Shown one piece after another: positions 25,452 to 37,553 of a stretch of 64,000 nt of DNA. The DNA is from Chamaecrista fasciculata. Lineage: Eukaryota; Streptophyta; Magnoliopsida; Fabales; Fabaceae. The first letter of the stretch is position 1. Each line of letters starts with the position of its first letter. A model generated the notes under the pieces. The model saw only the letters and a list, made by a program, of their open reading frames with translations. It did no database searches and was not told where the DNA came from. Made by a program: the position numbers and the translations under genes. The stretch is taken from the NCBI GenBank assembly GCA_003254925.1, contig QANZ01016537.1, forward strand, positions 74,416 through 138,415, given 5' to 3'.

Positions 25452-27261
25452 TGCCTCTGATAGAGGGGTGAGGGTTATCGCCATGGGTGATGCCAATTCC
25501 TTCTCAAGTGCATGGTTCTTTCTTATATCTTTTTTCTATTGAATTGTTTTCTCTCTTCCATGTTCTGTCCTTTGTCATGGAGAGAGAAAAAGATAGAGAA
25601 CTGAGTTTGTGAAATCGCGGCACATTTGTAATTTGCTGCAGCTAACAGGCAGCTCAAATAGACATTTTAATTTGCTGCAGCTAACAAGCAGCTTAAAGAG
25701 ACATTTTAATTTGCTGCAGCTGAGAATCAGCTTAAAGAAAGTGGGTGAAAATTTAAGTGTGAACAAATGGTACTGTGGGTTTAAATTTAAGAGTGAGAAA
25801 ATGGTGCTGTGGGGGGTTTCTTTAGAATGGTTCTGAGATTTGAGAAGGTGACGTTCACTTCAAAGAGTTCAGTGTTGCCATGTAGTAGGCTTCATCAAAA
25901 GTCAATTTATGCGTCTTTTGTGAAGGCCTTGCTAGTGTTTGTCTAGCATTTATGCTGTCAAATGTTTTTTGGACTCTGTTTATGAGAGTACTTAATTCCT
26001 AGATTAGGTGATCATATGTATGAGCACCCAAATGCGTCATAAATAAATATAAACTTTAAGTCACGGTAGGGGCGGAGGGTTGACATAACATCGTTGAGGC
26101 CATAGGAAGTAAAGCAGCAAACAATGGGTGGGGCTCATTGGCCACTGCTTTCATTTGAGTTTATCAATAGATGGATAGGAGTTAATACTAGAATTTCAAT
26201 GTGGAAAACCGCTCCGAATTAAATAGATAGTATGCTTCGTACTTCCTTTTTTATTGGTTAAAGATTAAAAACAAAATTGCACAAATTATTCAACCTGATC
26301 CTATATTAATTTTCATATACATAAACTTAGTTTTCAATCATGTAAATTTAAGAAGTCACTACGAGTACCTGTCCGAAAGCACACATTATGGGCCTTATAC
26401 TTCCTTGGCCTGCATCAACATCATGTAATATAAGCAGAAGTCTTTCAATGATGACACTTTGTTGAATATAGCTCCACTAGACAGATGGAGGAAAAATAGT
26501 AGCTCTATCAAGTCTAACTTTTCATTATCTTCACCAACGGGACGGGTCTATTGCAAAAGGTTAGTCTATCATAATGTCATCAATTCAAATTTAAATTTTA
26601 AATTCCAACTTGGAGAGAGGTTCATATTTAGTGTCCGATTGCGTCAAATATGATTGCTTTCATTAGATGATACTTACAGGAAACCAAAAAAAAAACTTTT
26701 CATAATGATCTTTTTAGAATCTGATTTTCTTCCCAAAATAACTTAAAATTAACTCTCCCTACACCTCATCCCAAATCCGGAAAACACAAAATTCTTCTCC
26801 CCAATGTTCTTTATTGCAAAGGCGCAGGATATTAGGACATCACTACTCTCCGAAAGAAACGAGAATATTTTATTAAGGGACATACTTCCACAATAATGTT
26901 GTAGAACATCCTGAATTTTTTATTTTGTTTGATAGCATTGATGATACTGGCTTACTGCCAAAAAGGCCAGATACGTAGGTCCGGCACCATATAGAGTATA
27001 GATCATCGTTATCTAGAATACGCGCACTCACAGTGTGCCCCATCATTATTTAATTTGAATAATACAACCCAGAAGTCAAATCCGCATTGCCGACCTCGCC
27101 GTGGCGAGCTCGATCTGATCTATACAAAACACAAAGGTATAGATCGATGATCGGATCTGCAAGGCACACTACTCATATTTCGATAATAACACTGACTACA
27201 ACTTACAACACATACCAGAGTTTCAATCAACAAAACTCAAACACTAGAATCACCACAAATC
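25452..27261. other. Spacer between convergent HCC2-like and PLAT1-like genes
   Basis: The first few hundred bases are the likely 3' UTR of the HCC2-like gene and contain a 39-bp tandem repeat. The rest is AT-rich with no supported gene. The PLAT1-like gene approaches on the opposite strand, so its 3' UTR lies just below 27262. Confidence 0.5.
25627..25738. repeat. 39-bp tandem repeat, about 2.8 copies, in the HCC2 3' region
   Basis: AATTTGCTGCAGCT begins at 25630, 25669 and 25708. Each unit contains CTGCAG and an AGCTAAC-AGGCAGCT half-palindrome, so every unit can fold on itself. It starts about 180 bases after the stop codon and probably lies in the 3' UTR. Confidence 0.85.
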
Positions 27262-27920
27262 TCAGAGCGTAGTGAGAGTATCACTCAAAATAGAGAATCC
27301 AGATCTGAATCCATGGACGATCTTAGGCTGAGGAAGCTCGTGAAGTGATGGATTCTCCGATTTGGAGCAATAGTTCCTGACGGTAGAAAGCTCATAAGGC
27401 GAAGTATCAAGCGCGAGCCACTGCTCAATGGTGAACTGTTGCTGAGCACAAGAAGCGTGTGGAGCGGTGGTGGTGACCTCGACGTAGTTACAGTACCATC
27501 CGTGATGCTTGCCGGAGCCGTCGGAGGTGACGTTAACGGCGCAGACAGGGCCGGTGAGGCAGGGACCTCTGGCGCTAAAGATATCGAGATTGCCGCGCTC
27601 GAAGTAGTTGTAATCGAGACCCATGAGACCTCCCCAAGCTTCCAGATCTCTGATGTAGATGCCGTAGCCGTCGGAATCGTACAATTTCAGGCCGATCTTG
27701 GAGTCTGTTCCTCCCTTGAAGATCGATCCCGTCCGAACGTACACCGTGTAAACGCATTCATAGTCCTGCATTTCATTCAATTTCACATATATACTTGACG
27801 AAGAAATTAAAACTAATCAATCATCAGAGAGGGGATGCATCTTACGTCGTTAGCGGCTGCGGCGAGGGAGATGGAGAGGATGAAGAGAAGAAGAGAAAGG
27901 ATGAGAGATGAGTGCGCCAT
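27262..27920 (-). CDS. PLAT1: PLAT/LH2 domain stress protein, PLAT1-like, 2 exons, 192 aa
   Basis: PLAT-plant-stress proteins are small, single-domain secretory-pathway proteins; Arabidopsis PLAT1 promotes tolerance to cold, drought and salt and is found at the endoplasmic reticulum. Exon 1 is 27846-27920 and exon 2 is 27262-27765, with a GT-AG intron (27766-27845) at phase 0. Exon 1 is almost entirely a signal peptide (MAHSSLILSLLLF...; cleavage near AAA at 21-23). Exon 2 begins DYECVYTVYVRTG and carries the family block AWGGLMGLDYNYFERGNLDI, then GPCLTGPVCA and HHGWYCNYVEVTT. After the PLAT domain comes EQWLALDTSPYEL, also typical. Four or more cysteines suggest disulfides in the lumen. A G-box and a TATA box lie just upstream. 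Length is as expected for the family (about 180-190 aa). Confidence 0.94.
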
Positions 27921-27964
27921 GTTTGTTTGGTGATGAGTGAGGAATGAATGAGTAATGGGGGTTT

Positions 27965-27988
27965 GTTTATAACAGAGTGTGTCACGTG
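27965..27988 (-). promoter_or_regulatory. PLAT1-like promoter: TATA box and G-box/ABRE core
   Basis: On the minus strand, TATAAAC (27965-27971) sits 45 bases before the ATG at 27920, and CACGTG (27983-27988) lies just upstream. CACGTG is bound by bZIP (ABF/AREB) and bHLH factors, so abscisic acid or stress control is plausible. The 5' UTR would be very short. Position and motif are seen; function is inferred. Confidence 0.6.
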
Positions 27989-28129
27989 GTTTCAAGAGTG
28001 TGATGTGTGAATGTGTGATGATTCCAGATTTACGATTATATGTTATAGCCTTATAGGCATAAAATAGTGCATCGTGTACCATACTACCATTTCTACACTT
28101 TTTTTTTTTTAAAATATCTTAGAATTAAG

Positions 28130-28514
28130 ATAAGAGCAAAATTTATATAAGAGGTTTCATAACTTTTGTTAAGGTCTTAATTTGGCTCTATAATTTTTTC
28201 TGTTGCACTTTTGGTCCCATATCTTTTGCTCAAATTGCAAATTTGGTCTTGTGTTACACATTTGGTCCCATATTTTTGGGTCATGTTGCAGAATTTATCA
28301 CATGTCTTTTGGTTAGGTTGCAAAATTGGTTTCATATCTTTGGGTCAGGTGCAGAATTAGTCTCATCTTTGGACTAGGTGGGACTGGCGGTGAAACTTTT
28401 TGCAAAATGTATGGGACCAAATGTGATACAGGACCAAATCTGTAACTTTTTGCAAAGATATGGGACCAAATTGAGACTTTAACAAAGTTATGAGACCAAA
28501 AGTGCACTTTGACC
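28130..28514. mobile_element. Degraded foldback MITE of the AAAGTGCACTTTTGGTC type
   Basis: The right end reads GACCAAAAGTGCACTTTGACC (28494-28514) and inner blocks repeat CATATCTTTTG / TGGGACCAAAT in inverted order. The left end has decayed and no target duplication can be read. It is related to the intact element at 42506-42962. Confidence 0.7.
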
Positions 28515-30167
28515 TTTATCAAAGTTGTTTATATATAAATTTTAGTTATATTATTTCTTTATTAGTTATATATAAATCATAATCGAATAAATCGATTATC
28601 TAAAGATTTCATGTCACATTTTATTTTTACTAAACACCTTTTGTTATAAGAAATTTTTTAATTTTTTATTGAGGAAAGGAATTTAAAAAATTTAATCTTT
28701 AAGATAATCAATAATTTTTTTTTATATCTATATAGAAAGATAATCAATAAGTTGATTAGAGTATTATCTGGCAAAAACAAAGTCAAGAAAAGTATTTTAA
28801 AAGGTATTTGGCAAAAATTGGAAGCCCACATTCATGACACAGACTCCTGATCACACAAAGTAAATGGCAAGAAAAAAACGTGTGAATTCGTTCCTAACCT
28901 ACCCTAACCAATATATATATACTAGTGTGAAAGATTAATTTAAATTTAATAATTATTATAATTTTAAAGTTAAAAAAATTATTTTTATTATAGTGAAATT
29001 TAATTTTTATAATTTTTATTTTAGGTTTTTTAATTTAAAGTTATGGGAAGTCAATCTCACTCACTATGTTCTCTCATCCATTATAGGTAGATATGACTTT
29101 CTCTCTCCCATCATGTTACACATGTTTATTTTTTTGTTTTTTATAAATTTTAATTAAATTATTTTTTACCGATCAGAAACACCCTCAGACATATATATAA
29201 CTAGGGGCTTGGCGTGCCCGGTCGTTTGAATTGATTTTTATATTGATAAAAAGTAAGTTTGGAACTAATTTGAGAAATTATAAAAATATGTAAGACTCAT
29301 CTAAAATAAATAAAATATTTAGGACCAATTTGAAATTACCTCGTATGGGGAGAGTGAGTGGGCAGAGAGAGCGGTGGCATTTTTTAATTTTTAATTGTTT
29401 TTTGCATTTTTTTAATTCATTTATTTTTTTAAAGAAGTGGGGAGAGAGTGGTGATTTTTTTTTCTTTTTTAATTTTTTAATTCATTATTTTTGACCAACC
29501 ATAAAGGGGTGGAGCCATATAATATAGTATAGATAGATATAGATATAGATATATTACAAATAATCAAAAATTCATAAGTTTTATTATTAAAACTTTAAAA
29601 ATTATAGTATCTATTCATAATATATGTCATGTGTATGGTTATTTTCTATTGTTTGTTATGTTTAAGTTACAAAAAATTATTTTTTTATTATGAAACTTAT
29701 ACATATACGCAAAAGACCTGTTGGTGCCCCTAACGTTNTTTTTCCTATTTAGAAGTTTTGATATGGAAAATGGTGAAAAGTTTGTAATCTTTACGGGAAA
29801 AATTAATTGAACAATAAGTATTATGGATATCAAATTATTTTATATCTTTTTATTATTAATTTAGAGAAATCTGGAAGTTCGTAAGGACCAAATCATTGAA
29901 TTGGTATAAAATCGTGGACCAAATAGAAGAGTTTTAAAATTTTCATATTATTTACATTTTGGTCCTTTCATTTCATTATAGAAAGTAACTCCAACCTTCA
30001 TTACAAATATTCATCTTTGGCACAAATTCCAAGACAATTTCATTACCATTTCATTTCATAACAACCACAACGCAAAAGTCAAAATATTATTTTATTATCT
30101 TTATTTCATTCCATTATCAATTACCAATTCTACCCCTGTACAATTTTCAAAAACCCATATAATTATG
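28515..30167. other. Intergenic, AT-rich
   Basis: No gene recognised. Around 29190-29530 is a poly-T/poly-A-rich stretch with two GGGGAGAG-containing blocks (29345, 29437), possibly an old repeat. A single N is at 29738. Confidence 0.45.
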
Positions 30168-30375
30168 TCAACCAACCACAATCATTATATACCCTCTTAC
30201 ATAATTTCACATACTATTTTTTTCATTACATCTCAAACAATCCAAACATCATTTATTATTACATTTTCATTACATAATTTTCTCATTACCATTTTATTAC
30301 ATAAAATCATCATTTCATTACATACTTATTTCTCAAACACACTCTTAAACTACCTCTACACTAACACACACACAT
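30168..30375. repeat. 208-base stretch with no G on the plus strand (CATTACAT-rich)
   Basis: Between the G at 30167 and the G at 30376 there is no G at all. The tract is built from variations on TTTCATTACAT and CATTAC, as if from a decayed short tandem repeat. The flanking 200 bases to the left are also poor in G. It has no coding features. Confidence 0.85.
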
Positions 30376-30699
30376 GCACTTAAATAGAGGGAGGAGGAGG
30401 CATATTGCTCCAAAGACGTGTTGTATGTCTTTGGACTCACATGTGTCAGTCTGAAGATGTGCTGGTCGAGCACGTCCTCACTTTTTTATTTTAAAAGAAA
30501 ATTAAATTAGTTTGTGCCATGTGTCACAGTCTAATTTATTAGTACCAAATGGGACGCGTATTACAGTAACGCATGTCTTATTTTGTTACATAACAAAAGA
30601 TTTTGGGCATTTGAAGAGATAAAGATCCTAGTTGTATTATCAAAGTAAAAAAATCGCTGATGCATGTTGGAAATAGTAAATTTAAATATTATAAATAGT

Positions 30700-31980
30700 A
30701 AATTCAAACTGCACAGTCAGGACAAAACCATATCATTCTCCAATACTATTCCTGACTTCTTAGCTTGGTCTCCTACCTCTAATGGAATCTTCTCATCCTC
30801 CTCAGCCTACCTAACCCTCTTTAAAGATCATATTCCCTTTGATCATATACTTGGATTTGGAAAATCAATCTCCCCCCAGATATCCCTTGTTTCTCTAGAA
30901 ACTTCTTAGGAATGCAATCCCTACAAATAATAATCTCTTTATTAAAAAATGTAACTCTTCTCCTCTTTGTGCTTTATGTAAGGATACCATTGAAGACAGG
31001 GATCATCTTTTTAGAACTTGTCCTAAAGTCTCACAAATCTGGAATTTTCTTGATCCTTCTTTTTGCAATTGTAGTTTACCTTTCCCTGCTTGGTTAAAGT
31101 TTCATTGCAACCAAAAAAAAAAAAAATACAAGCATAATATCCCTTGGTGCATCTTTTTCATCATCGTTATTAGAAATATCTGGCTTGCTAGAAACAATTT
31201 TATTTTCAACCAAAAGTCTTTTAATCCTTCTCTTATTATCAATTCTACCTTAGCTGAGTCAGTTGAGTTTCATTATCTGTTCTCTCCTTCTTCTTTACCC
31301 CCTCCTTCTTCTTCTACCTCTTTCGTTAATTGGACTAATCCAAACTATCCTTTTTCTAAACTTAACTGTGATGGATTAGCAAAGGATAACATGTTAGGAG
31401 CAGGGGGTATTATAAGAGATTATACAGGAAATTGGATTACGGGTTTCTCTGTTTTTTTGGGCACATGAAATATCCTAAAAGCTGAGCTTTTGAGTATCCT
31501 TCATGGCTTGCAACTTGCTAAAGACCTTAATAGTAGTCACATTATAGTTGAAACAGACTCCTTCCTGGCGGTTAAGCTTATTAGTTATTACTAATCCAAA
31601 TTTCTCATCTCACCATCATCTTTTCCCTCTTATCCATAATTGCAGATGTTTCCTGCAACTCTTTGAAGATTCAAGGATTCAGCACATCTTCAGGGAAGCC
31701 AATCATCCTGCGGATATTTTGGCTAAATAGGGCAGATCTTCTATGTCCCCAAAGACTATCTTTACTTCTATGCCTAGCTTTATTGCTCTATCTTGTCTTT
31801 ATGATTTCATGCATTTCGACTATCCTAGGATTTGTAATGTAGCTAGTAATGATGACTGTTATTCGGCCAGTAATGAGGTTGCTTTGTGTAGTTTTAGCTG
31901 TAGAAGAGTTGTATAACCTCGTATTGTTATACTTATGTTTCTGCTTGTTGCTAATAAAATTTTGTTTGTTATAAAAAAAA
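30700..31980 (+). mobile_element. Decayed LINE copy, same family as the window start
   Basis: It follows the first LINE from the zf-RVT region (CALCKDTIEDRDH, about 30970-31010) through RNase H (LNCDGLAKDN near 31365, VETDSF near 31550) to the 3' UTR (GTATAACCTCGTATTGTTATAC, 31911-31932) and an A tail at about 31972. Frames break several times. One in-frame stop is TGA just after the GFSVFLGT block (about 31467), and LADI-LAK ends in TAG near 31726. It cannot make a protein. Confidence 0.88.
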
Positions 31981-34373
31981 TGTATAGAGTTACAACACAA
32001 TTAATTGGGCAGAATCCAGAAAGAGAAAAGGGGAAGATCCTCATTCTTCACACATAAAATAATTAATATGGCTTTTGAAGTAACACCAAAATAAGTGGTG
32101 CAAAATCATTGAAAGAATGGAGTGGTAGGGTTAGGATTTAATTTTTGCCGTACTGGTGAATATTCAAGAGTGGAGAAACCGCGTTGGATTAATAAAAAGA
32201 GGTCCTTTAAAAAATAAGTAAAAAAACAATAATGCCATAATGGTGTCTCTGTCTGGTATGGATATTGATCATTCAAAATTGCACACGGCAACATGTATTT
32301 GAACTTTGTATTGAATCTGAACCTCAATAATATATACATATAAAGACTAATTCAAAAGGGGATCGGATTCACCCAAAAACAAAAAGCTAGCTAGCTTTCC
32401 CTTTGATATATCTTTCTTTCTTCTCAATTATACGATGACGCCAATGGGTCTAGCTAGCTAGGTATGTACCTACCTACCTCTAGAGGACCTGCACTTTGCC
32501 TACCACAATATAAACGCAACTCTATATGTACATTTGATCTTTAATTAATTTCACTATTCTTGTGCATGTATGTATTTATGTATGTTATTAAGGTATATAT
32601 ATGTTATACAAAAACAAAAGGACCAATATAATTAAAGGAGGAATATAATTGTCCATGGTTAATTATATTAAGGGGGTAATTAAAGTGCGTAATTAATTAA
32701 ATTGGCAATAAGATTCATGTATTCTGCCTATATATATTTACCCCTTTATTAGATAATATATCTATATATACATATGGAATTACAGTCAATGAAATCATCA
32801 TTTTCTTTTTTGTGAGACTTGGTACTTGGTAGACTGCATTTATAATATACCACACCATTCCGATATATGTATCGGAGACGGAATAATTAAGACTGCGTTA
32901 TTGCAGGCTCTGAAATTTCTTACAAATTTAAATTTCGCGAGATGTGCCTATTATATACACAGAACAGAAGAAGTAAATAATAATCTTAACTTTATTTACT
33001 GTACATTGGGAAAGTGTTACAATATGCAGCTTTAATTGAATGATGTCTTCCCCTCAAAAAGATTTTGTTTTCTTCCATCTAACTTTTTCAAAGTTTTTTG
33101 TTTTCTCATCCAAATTAGTACAAGTTCATTACCAGACAAATTAATTAATAAAGAAAAGTCAGTGAATCAAACATGCTCAATTAATGCAATTTGGTATGCA
33201 TATATAAAATGATACACGCCTTATGTATATATAATAATGATATTCCTTAGTGAGGTTCAAGTTAAGAAGAATAATGAACACAAAAATCAGCCAGAAACCG
33301 CTATGACAGTTATAATGTCGTTGTAGATATGCTAAAAAAAATGAATAATTCATTATATAATATAAAAGGGGGGCTTCCTCTGGCAGATTCTATATCATCA
33401 ATTCAATTAGTGATGATATGTGTACAATATACCAAAAAGGCAATAATTAGTTAAATATTATGTCAAATGGTGCCTGATATTTTTGAAGAGCATGCTATTT
33501 TTTAATCAGAGAGTGGTGAGATATATATAATATAATTGTAAGTTCTATATATCCCCCCAATAAACAATAGCCATTATGGCCAAGCAAAAAACTAAGTAGA
33601 AAAGGGAATGCTTATTTTATTTAAAGTGGACGGAGACGTTAGGAAATTGTCTCCAGTCCAAAGAACTGATCTTATATGTATGTATGGAGCATAAACACAT
33701 GATTCATGAAGCATGATTTTTGATAAATTAAAAGAAAGTAGTTAATTGGCTACATATATATGAGCTAAGTAAAACAGTAAATTATTGATGAAGCATGTAG
33801 CGCGTTGTGTTTCGCTCCACCACATATTTAATTTGTAGAAGTACACGTGGGTACGTAATACGTACTCACATAGTAATACCATGGCAGATAGAGGACACAA
33901 CTACTCATGCATTCGCTGCTTTTGTAGGGTTGCATGCATTCATTTCATTAGCTAATAGCTATATATAGTACCAATTAGTATAGGGTTAAGAGTTAAGACT
34001 TTATTATTGAGTTTAGTTAGACATTAGGCCTAATTGTGTTCTTATATGGAGAATCTGGACTCTTGTGTGAACAGACTTCCTTACTATTTTCAAATAGCTT
34101 TTCAACTGTCTGACTATATATTGGAAATTGATATAAAAAATATATTCTTCATTTATCTTGTTGCTGCGCACTTATCACATGTACAGATTTATTGTTTCGA
34201 AAAGCAAAACATGAGACATTTTCTTATTAAATTGGTTTGGATTTAAACCAATCAAAAGTGTGATTGTAAATGCAATTAAAAATAATTTAAAGTTAAGTTG
34301 GTTTGTCTCTATATATATGTGTGTCTGTATATACCTAGATCATATCCTCCGATTTCCACTCTATGTCGTATGT

Positions 34374-34405
<32 letters not shown>

Positions 34406-36032
34406 TGTATGTATGTATGTATGTATGTATGTATGTATGTATGTATGTATGTATGTATGTTATGTATGTATGTATGTATGTATGTATGTATGTATGTATG
34501 TATAGCTTTAATTAAATTTAGGGTCATAAACAGTGGCTTGCAGTGGTGTATTGCCTTAAATATTTTGAAACATCATGCATGCTTATGCCGCATTGTTAAA
34601 GCTTGATTATGTACGATTTCTATTTGATTGATCTATTTTACAAGCTAGCGATGGAGAAAAGGAAACAAAAAGGGTTATTATAAAGTAAAGGGAGACGATT
34701 GACTTTAGATTATTGGTTAAAGGGAAATTAAAGCACATTGAAGTATTTTATTTAATTATTCTTATTAAACAAAATAAATGACGTAAGCCTTTATAGACTT
34801 TTTGCAGAATTATTGAAATTTACTCTTTAATCACCAATGCAATACATCGATCCTTCTCTCTCCCTTCACCTTCAAACCATATATACCACATTTTCTTCCA
34901 AGTGCTAGCTAGCTGTTTATGGAATCATATCCATAATGCATGCCCCTAATATAACTATACATGCATGGATTTTAATTTTAATTTTTTTAGTACTGTCCCA
35001 TCTTTTTGATTGATCCATAGATATTACATCACTAGTCGGTCACTAGAAAAAGACGTGTCAATACATTATACATGTGTTGAAAATTCATACTGAAATTAAA
35101 AAAAGAAGTATCTGTCAAAACCAATTTTTTAAATCGTAGATTATGTATAAAACTTTCGAATACTCATGTAACTACATTAAAAATGTTTTTGGAACAAATA
35201 TATATGGGGAGAATTGACATTCTATTTGTACATATAAATAAGATGAGCTTTCGTGTACTGTCTCTCTCTACATATATAATAGTGAAAAAAGGACAAGGGG
35301 TTTGTGAAAACTAAGTTCCTGAGTTTCACACATGGAAAACTAACGAGTAATATTATATATTGTTGCTGCGATCATATATTAATTTGGTATTATATAGAAC
35401 TTATCACTGTGACATGTGCACATCGATCTCGCCGGGGATCAGCCATCGCCATCTCTCTTGCATTTTGCGAATGCCATAGCCAAACCCTTTCTTTCTTTAC
35501 TTTTTTCTGACTCTTATTATTAACTCATTCGTTTATTTTGGAGTCTTCCAGAATGAGGGGGGTCCCCTCCTTTCATAAGAAAAAGATAACAGTCAACAAC
35601 AATATGATCAAAGATTCCCGTGTTTCTCGTTCTGAGTTCTGATCTGATCATTTGTGTGAGCAACGCATCATCATGTATTATTCTCTGATCTCAAGTAACA
35701 GAGCAACCTGCAGGGAATTGGAATTTACATATATATTCATCACATGCATTTGAATTTCCCTCCCCTGTTATTATTATATATTCTTAATCATATCATTTAC
35801 ATTTTACAATTAATGGGGAGGGAGGGACGCATAAACAGACAACCCCCATGAACGAGAAACAGAGAGAGACAGAGAGAGTATGTTGTATTGAAGCCCTCTC
35901 AAAGAAAAACCAAAAGGGCTTCAATCATCACGCACACCAGAAGCAAATTAAACCATAGATATGTAAAACTGAAACAAACATAATTCACCTCCCCCAGAAA
36001 AAAAAAGAAAGAAAGAAACTAAAGCAGAGCAC
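31981..36032. other. Intergenic, AT-rich, no gene recognised
   Basis: A long spacer with many A/T runs and a large ATGT microsatellite (34377-34503). The last few hundred bases (35700-36032) are the 3' side of the ERF gene and include a GAGAGACAGAGAGAG tract near 35862. Confidence 0.5.
34377..34503. repeat. (ATGT)n microsatellite, about 31 units, one phase break
   Basis: Near-perfect tetranucleotide repeat; one base is lost around 34460 and the phase shifts. It opens artificial reading frames (Tyr-Val-Cys-Met repeats) on both strands that should not be read as genes. Confidence 0.95.
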
Positions 36033-36689
36033 TCAGTAATTCCAGAATGAAGCATCAAGACAATCCTCCATGCCCTGCAACCATGGCGGCTGATACATCC
36101 ACCCATCTGATAAAGAGTCGAAAAACACAAACTCCTTCCTCAATTGACACGTGTCCTCCGTCGTTTCCAACGGCGGCAACTCTATAATCTGACTCAATTC
36201 CTCCGACGCCGTCGACATTTCCATTTCGGAGAGCGAAGACGATGATGATGAAGAAGACGGCATGTCGAATTGTTCCATATGAGCGGCTTTGGCGGCGGCA
36301 GCCTGAACATCGCGAGGAGAGAGAGAAGCAGGACGAGGAAGTGAGTGAACGAGTTCGGGAAAATTAAGAATGGCGGAATTGCCTTTGATGCTTAAGGCGG
36401 CGACGTCGTGTGCTCTCGCCGCCATTTCTGGTGTGGGGAATGTGCCGAGCCATATGCGTGATTTCTTGCGTGGCTCTCGAATTTCAGAAACCCATTTCCC
36501 CCAATTACGCATACGCACTCCTCGATACAGAGGGTGCTTGTTGGAATCTCGAATGCGTTTGATCTTCTTGGAATTTGGGTCCTCTGGTTTTTCCTGTGGG
36601 ATTACAGAGGATGGTGAAGTAGGTGGAGAGGAAAATGAGTTTGAGTTTGAGCTGCTCTCTGTTTCTGAGTTCTGAGTCTCAACACTCAT
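36033..36689 (-). CDS. AP2/ERF transcription factor, DREB subfamily (A-4, ERF038/039-like), 218 aa
   Basis: A nuclear DNA-binding protein expected to recognise DRE/CRT-like (RCCGAC) sites. One AP2 domain (about residues 54-112) starts [19 protein letters not shown] and includes [20 protein letters not shown]. Val at domain position 14 and Glu at 19 mark the DREB branch. A basic [12 protein letters not shown] segment precedes the domain. After it come [16 protein letters not shown], a Ser-rich run and an acidic Leu-rich C-terminus ([11 protein letters not shown]) ending in ASFWNY. Those flanking motifs fit group A-4 rather than TINY proper; the exact orthologue is not certain. There is no intron, as usual for this family. 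A TATA-like TTTATAA lies about 165 bases upstream. From memory, AT4G16750 sits beside an exostosin gene (AT4G16745), as the GT47 gene does here 6.5 kb away. Confidence 0.93.
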   Translation of the reverse strand: MSVETQNSETESSSNSNSFSSPPTSPSSVIPQEKPEDPNSKKIKRIRDSNKHPLYRGVRMRNWGKWVSEIREPRKKSRIWLGTFPTPEMAARAHDVAALSIKGNSAILNFPELVHSLPRPASLSPRDVQAAAAKAAHMEQFDMPSSSSSSSSLSEMEMSTASEELSQIIELPPLETTEDTCQLRKEFVFFDSLSDGWMYQPPWLQGMEDCLDASFWNY

Positions 36690-37553
36690 GCTTAATTAAT
36701 GATTGTTGGAAGCTAAAGTGATGGTTTTTTTTCTTTCTGGGCTCTACAGAGATGGAGGCATGTAGAAACAGAGGAAGGAAGAAGGAGAGAGCATGCAAGT
36801 GAAAATGTTGATGTGGGATGTGTTAAGTCAGTGAGAAATGAGTGATATAAGGGTTATAAAGGTTGAAGGGGGGCCCACAAGAGAAATGGGTTGCCTTGCT
36901 AGACCCACAAGTACAATGTGTTTGCACTCTGCTTCTTCTGCTACGCCCACGCAACCCTCCTTTGAATTTTTCCAATTCCTCTCTTCTCATTTCTCAATTC
37001 AATAAGTTAACTTAGTTTCACCCAATTCACTGTTTGTTTATCCCTTATCTTCTTCCTTAGCTTCTCCTAGCTCTTCTGTTACCATTAGGCCATTCATTAT
37101 CCACTCCTTTCACAATCCATTTACTGATTCCCCTATGATTGATGTTTCTATGGCATCAAGCAAATTTGGATGGTCAAATGGCGGCATTTATAAAGGTTAT
37201 TGGCGAGAGAGCAATAAATAGCTAATCTTTGGGTGTTGGCAATGCCAAAGATGGCAATGTTGCTCTACTTTGAGGGGTCTTCTTCATTTTGGCTTCTCAG
37301 TGGGCATCAAACAGCGATATCGCCATTAACAATTTGAGACTGACTCTCCATTCTTAAGCCTCAACTCCCAACTCCCAACTCGCAACACCAAGGCAATCCA
37401 ACTACACATAGTTATGATGTCAGCACGGAGTTAAGTTTACCATACTGAGTTGATTTTTTAAAACAGAATGAAAAAGGTCAATTCTGGTTATTCTACACAT
37501 TGTGCATCCAACCAATGCATGTGATTGCCATAAAAACAAGATAGTAAGAGCCG
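36690..37553. other. ERF promoter side and spacer
   Basis: 5' flank of the ERF gene, with a pyrimidine-rich leader (36720-36740) and a TATA-like site near 36855 (minus strand). No other gene is seen. Confidence 0.5.

Noticed and set aside
27439..27798. 119-codon plus-strand open frame
   Set aside because: It is the antisense shadow of the PLAT1-like exon 2.
34260..34606. Open frames rich in Tyr-Val-Cys-Met or Ile-His-Thr-Tyr on both strands
   Set aside because: They are translations of the ATGT microsatellite.
36370..36675. 101-codon plus-strand open frame
   Set aside because: It is antisense to the AP2 domain of the ERF gene.
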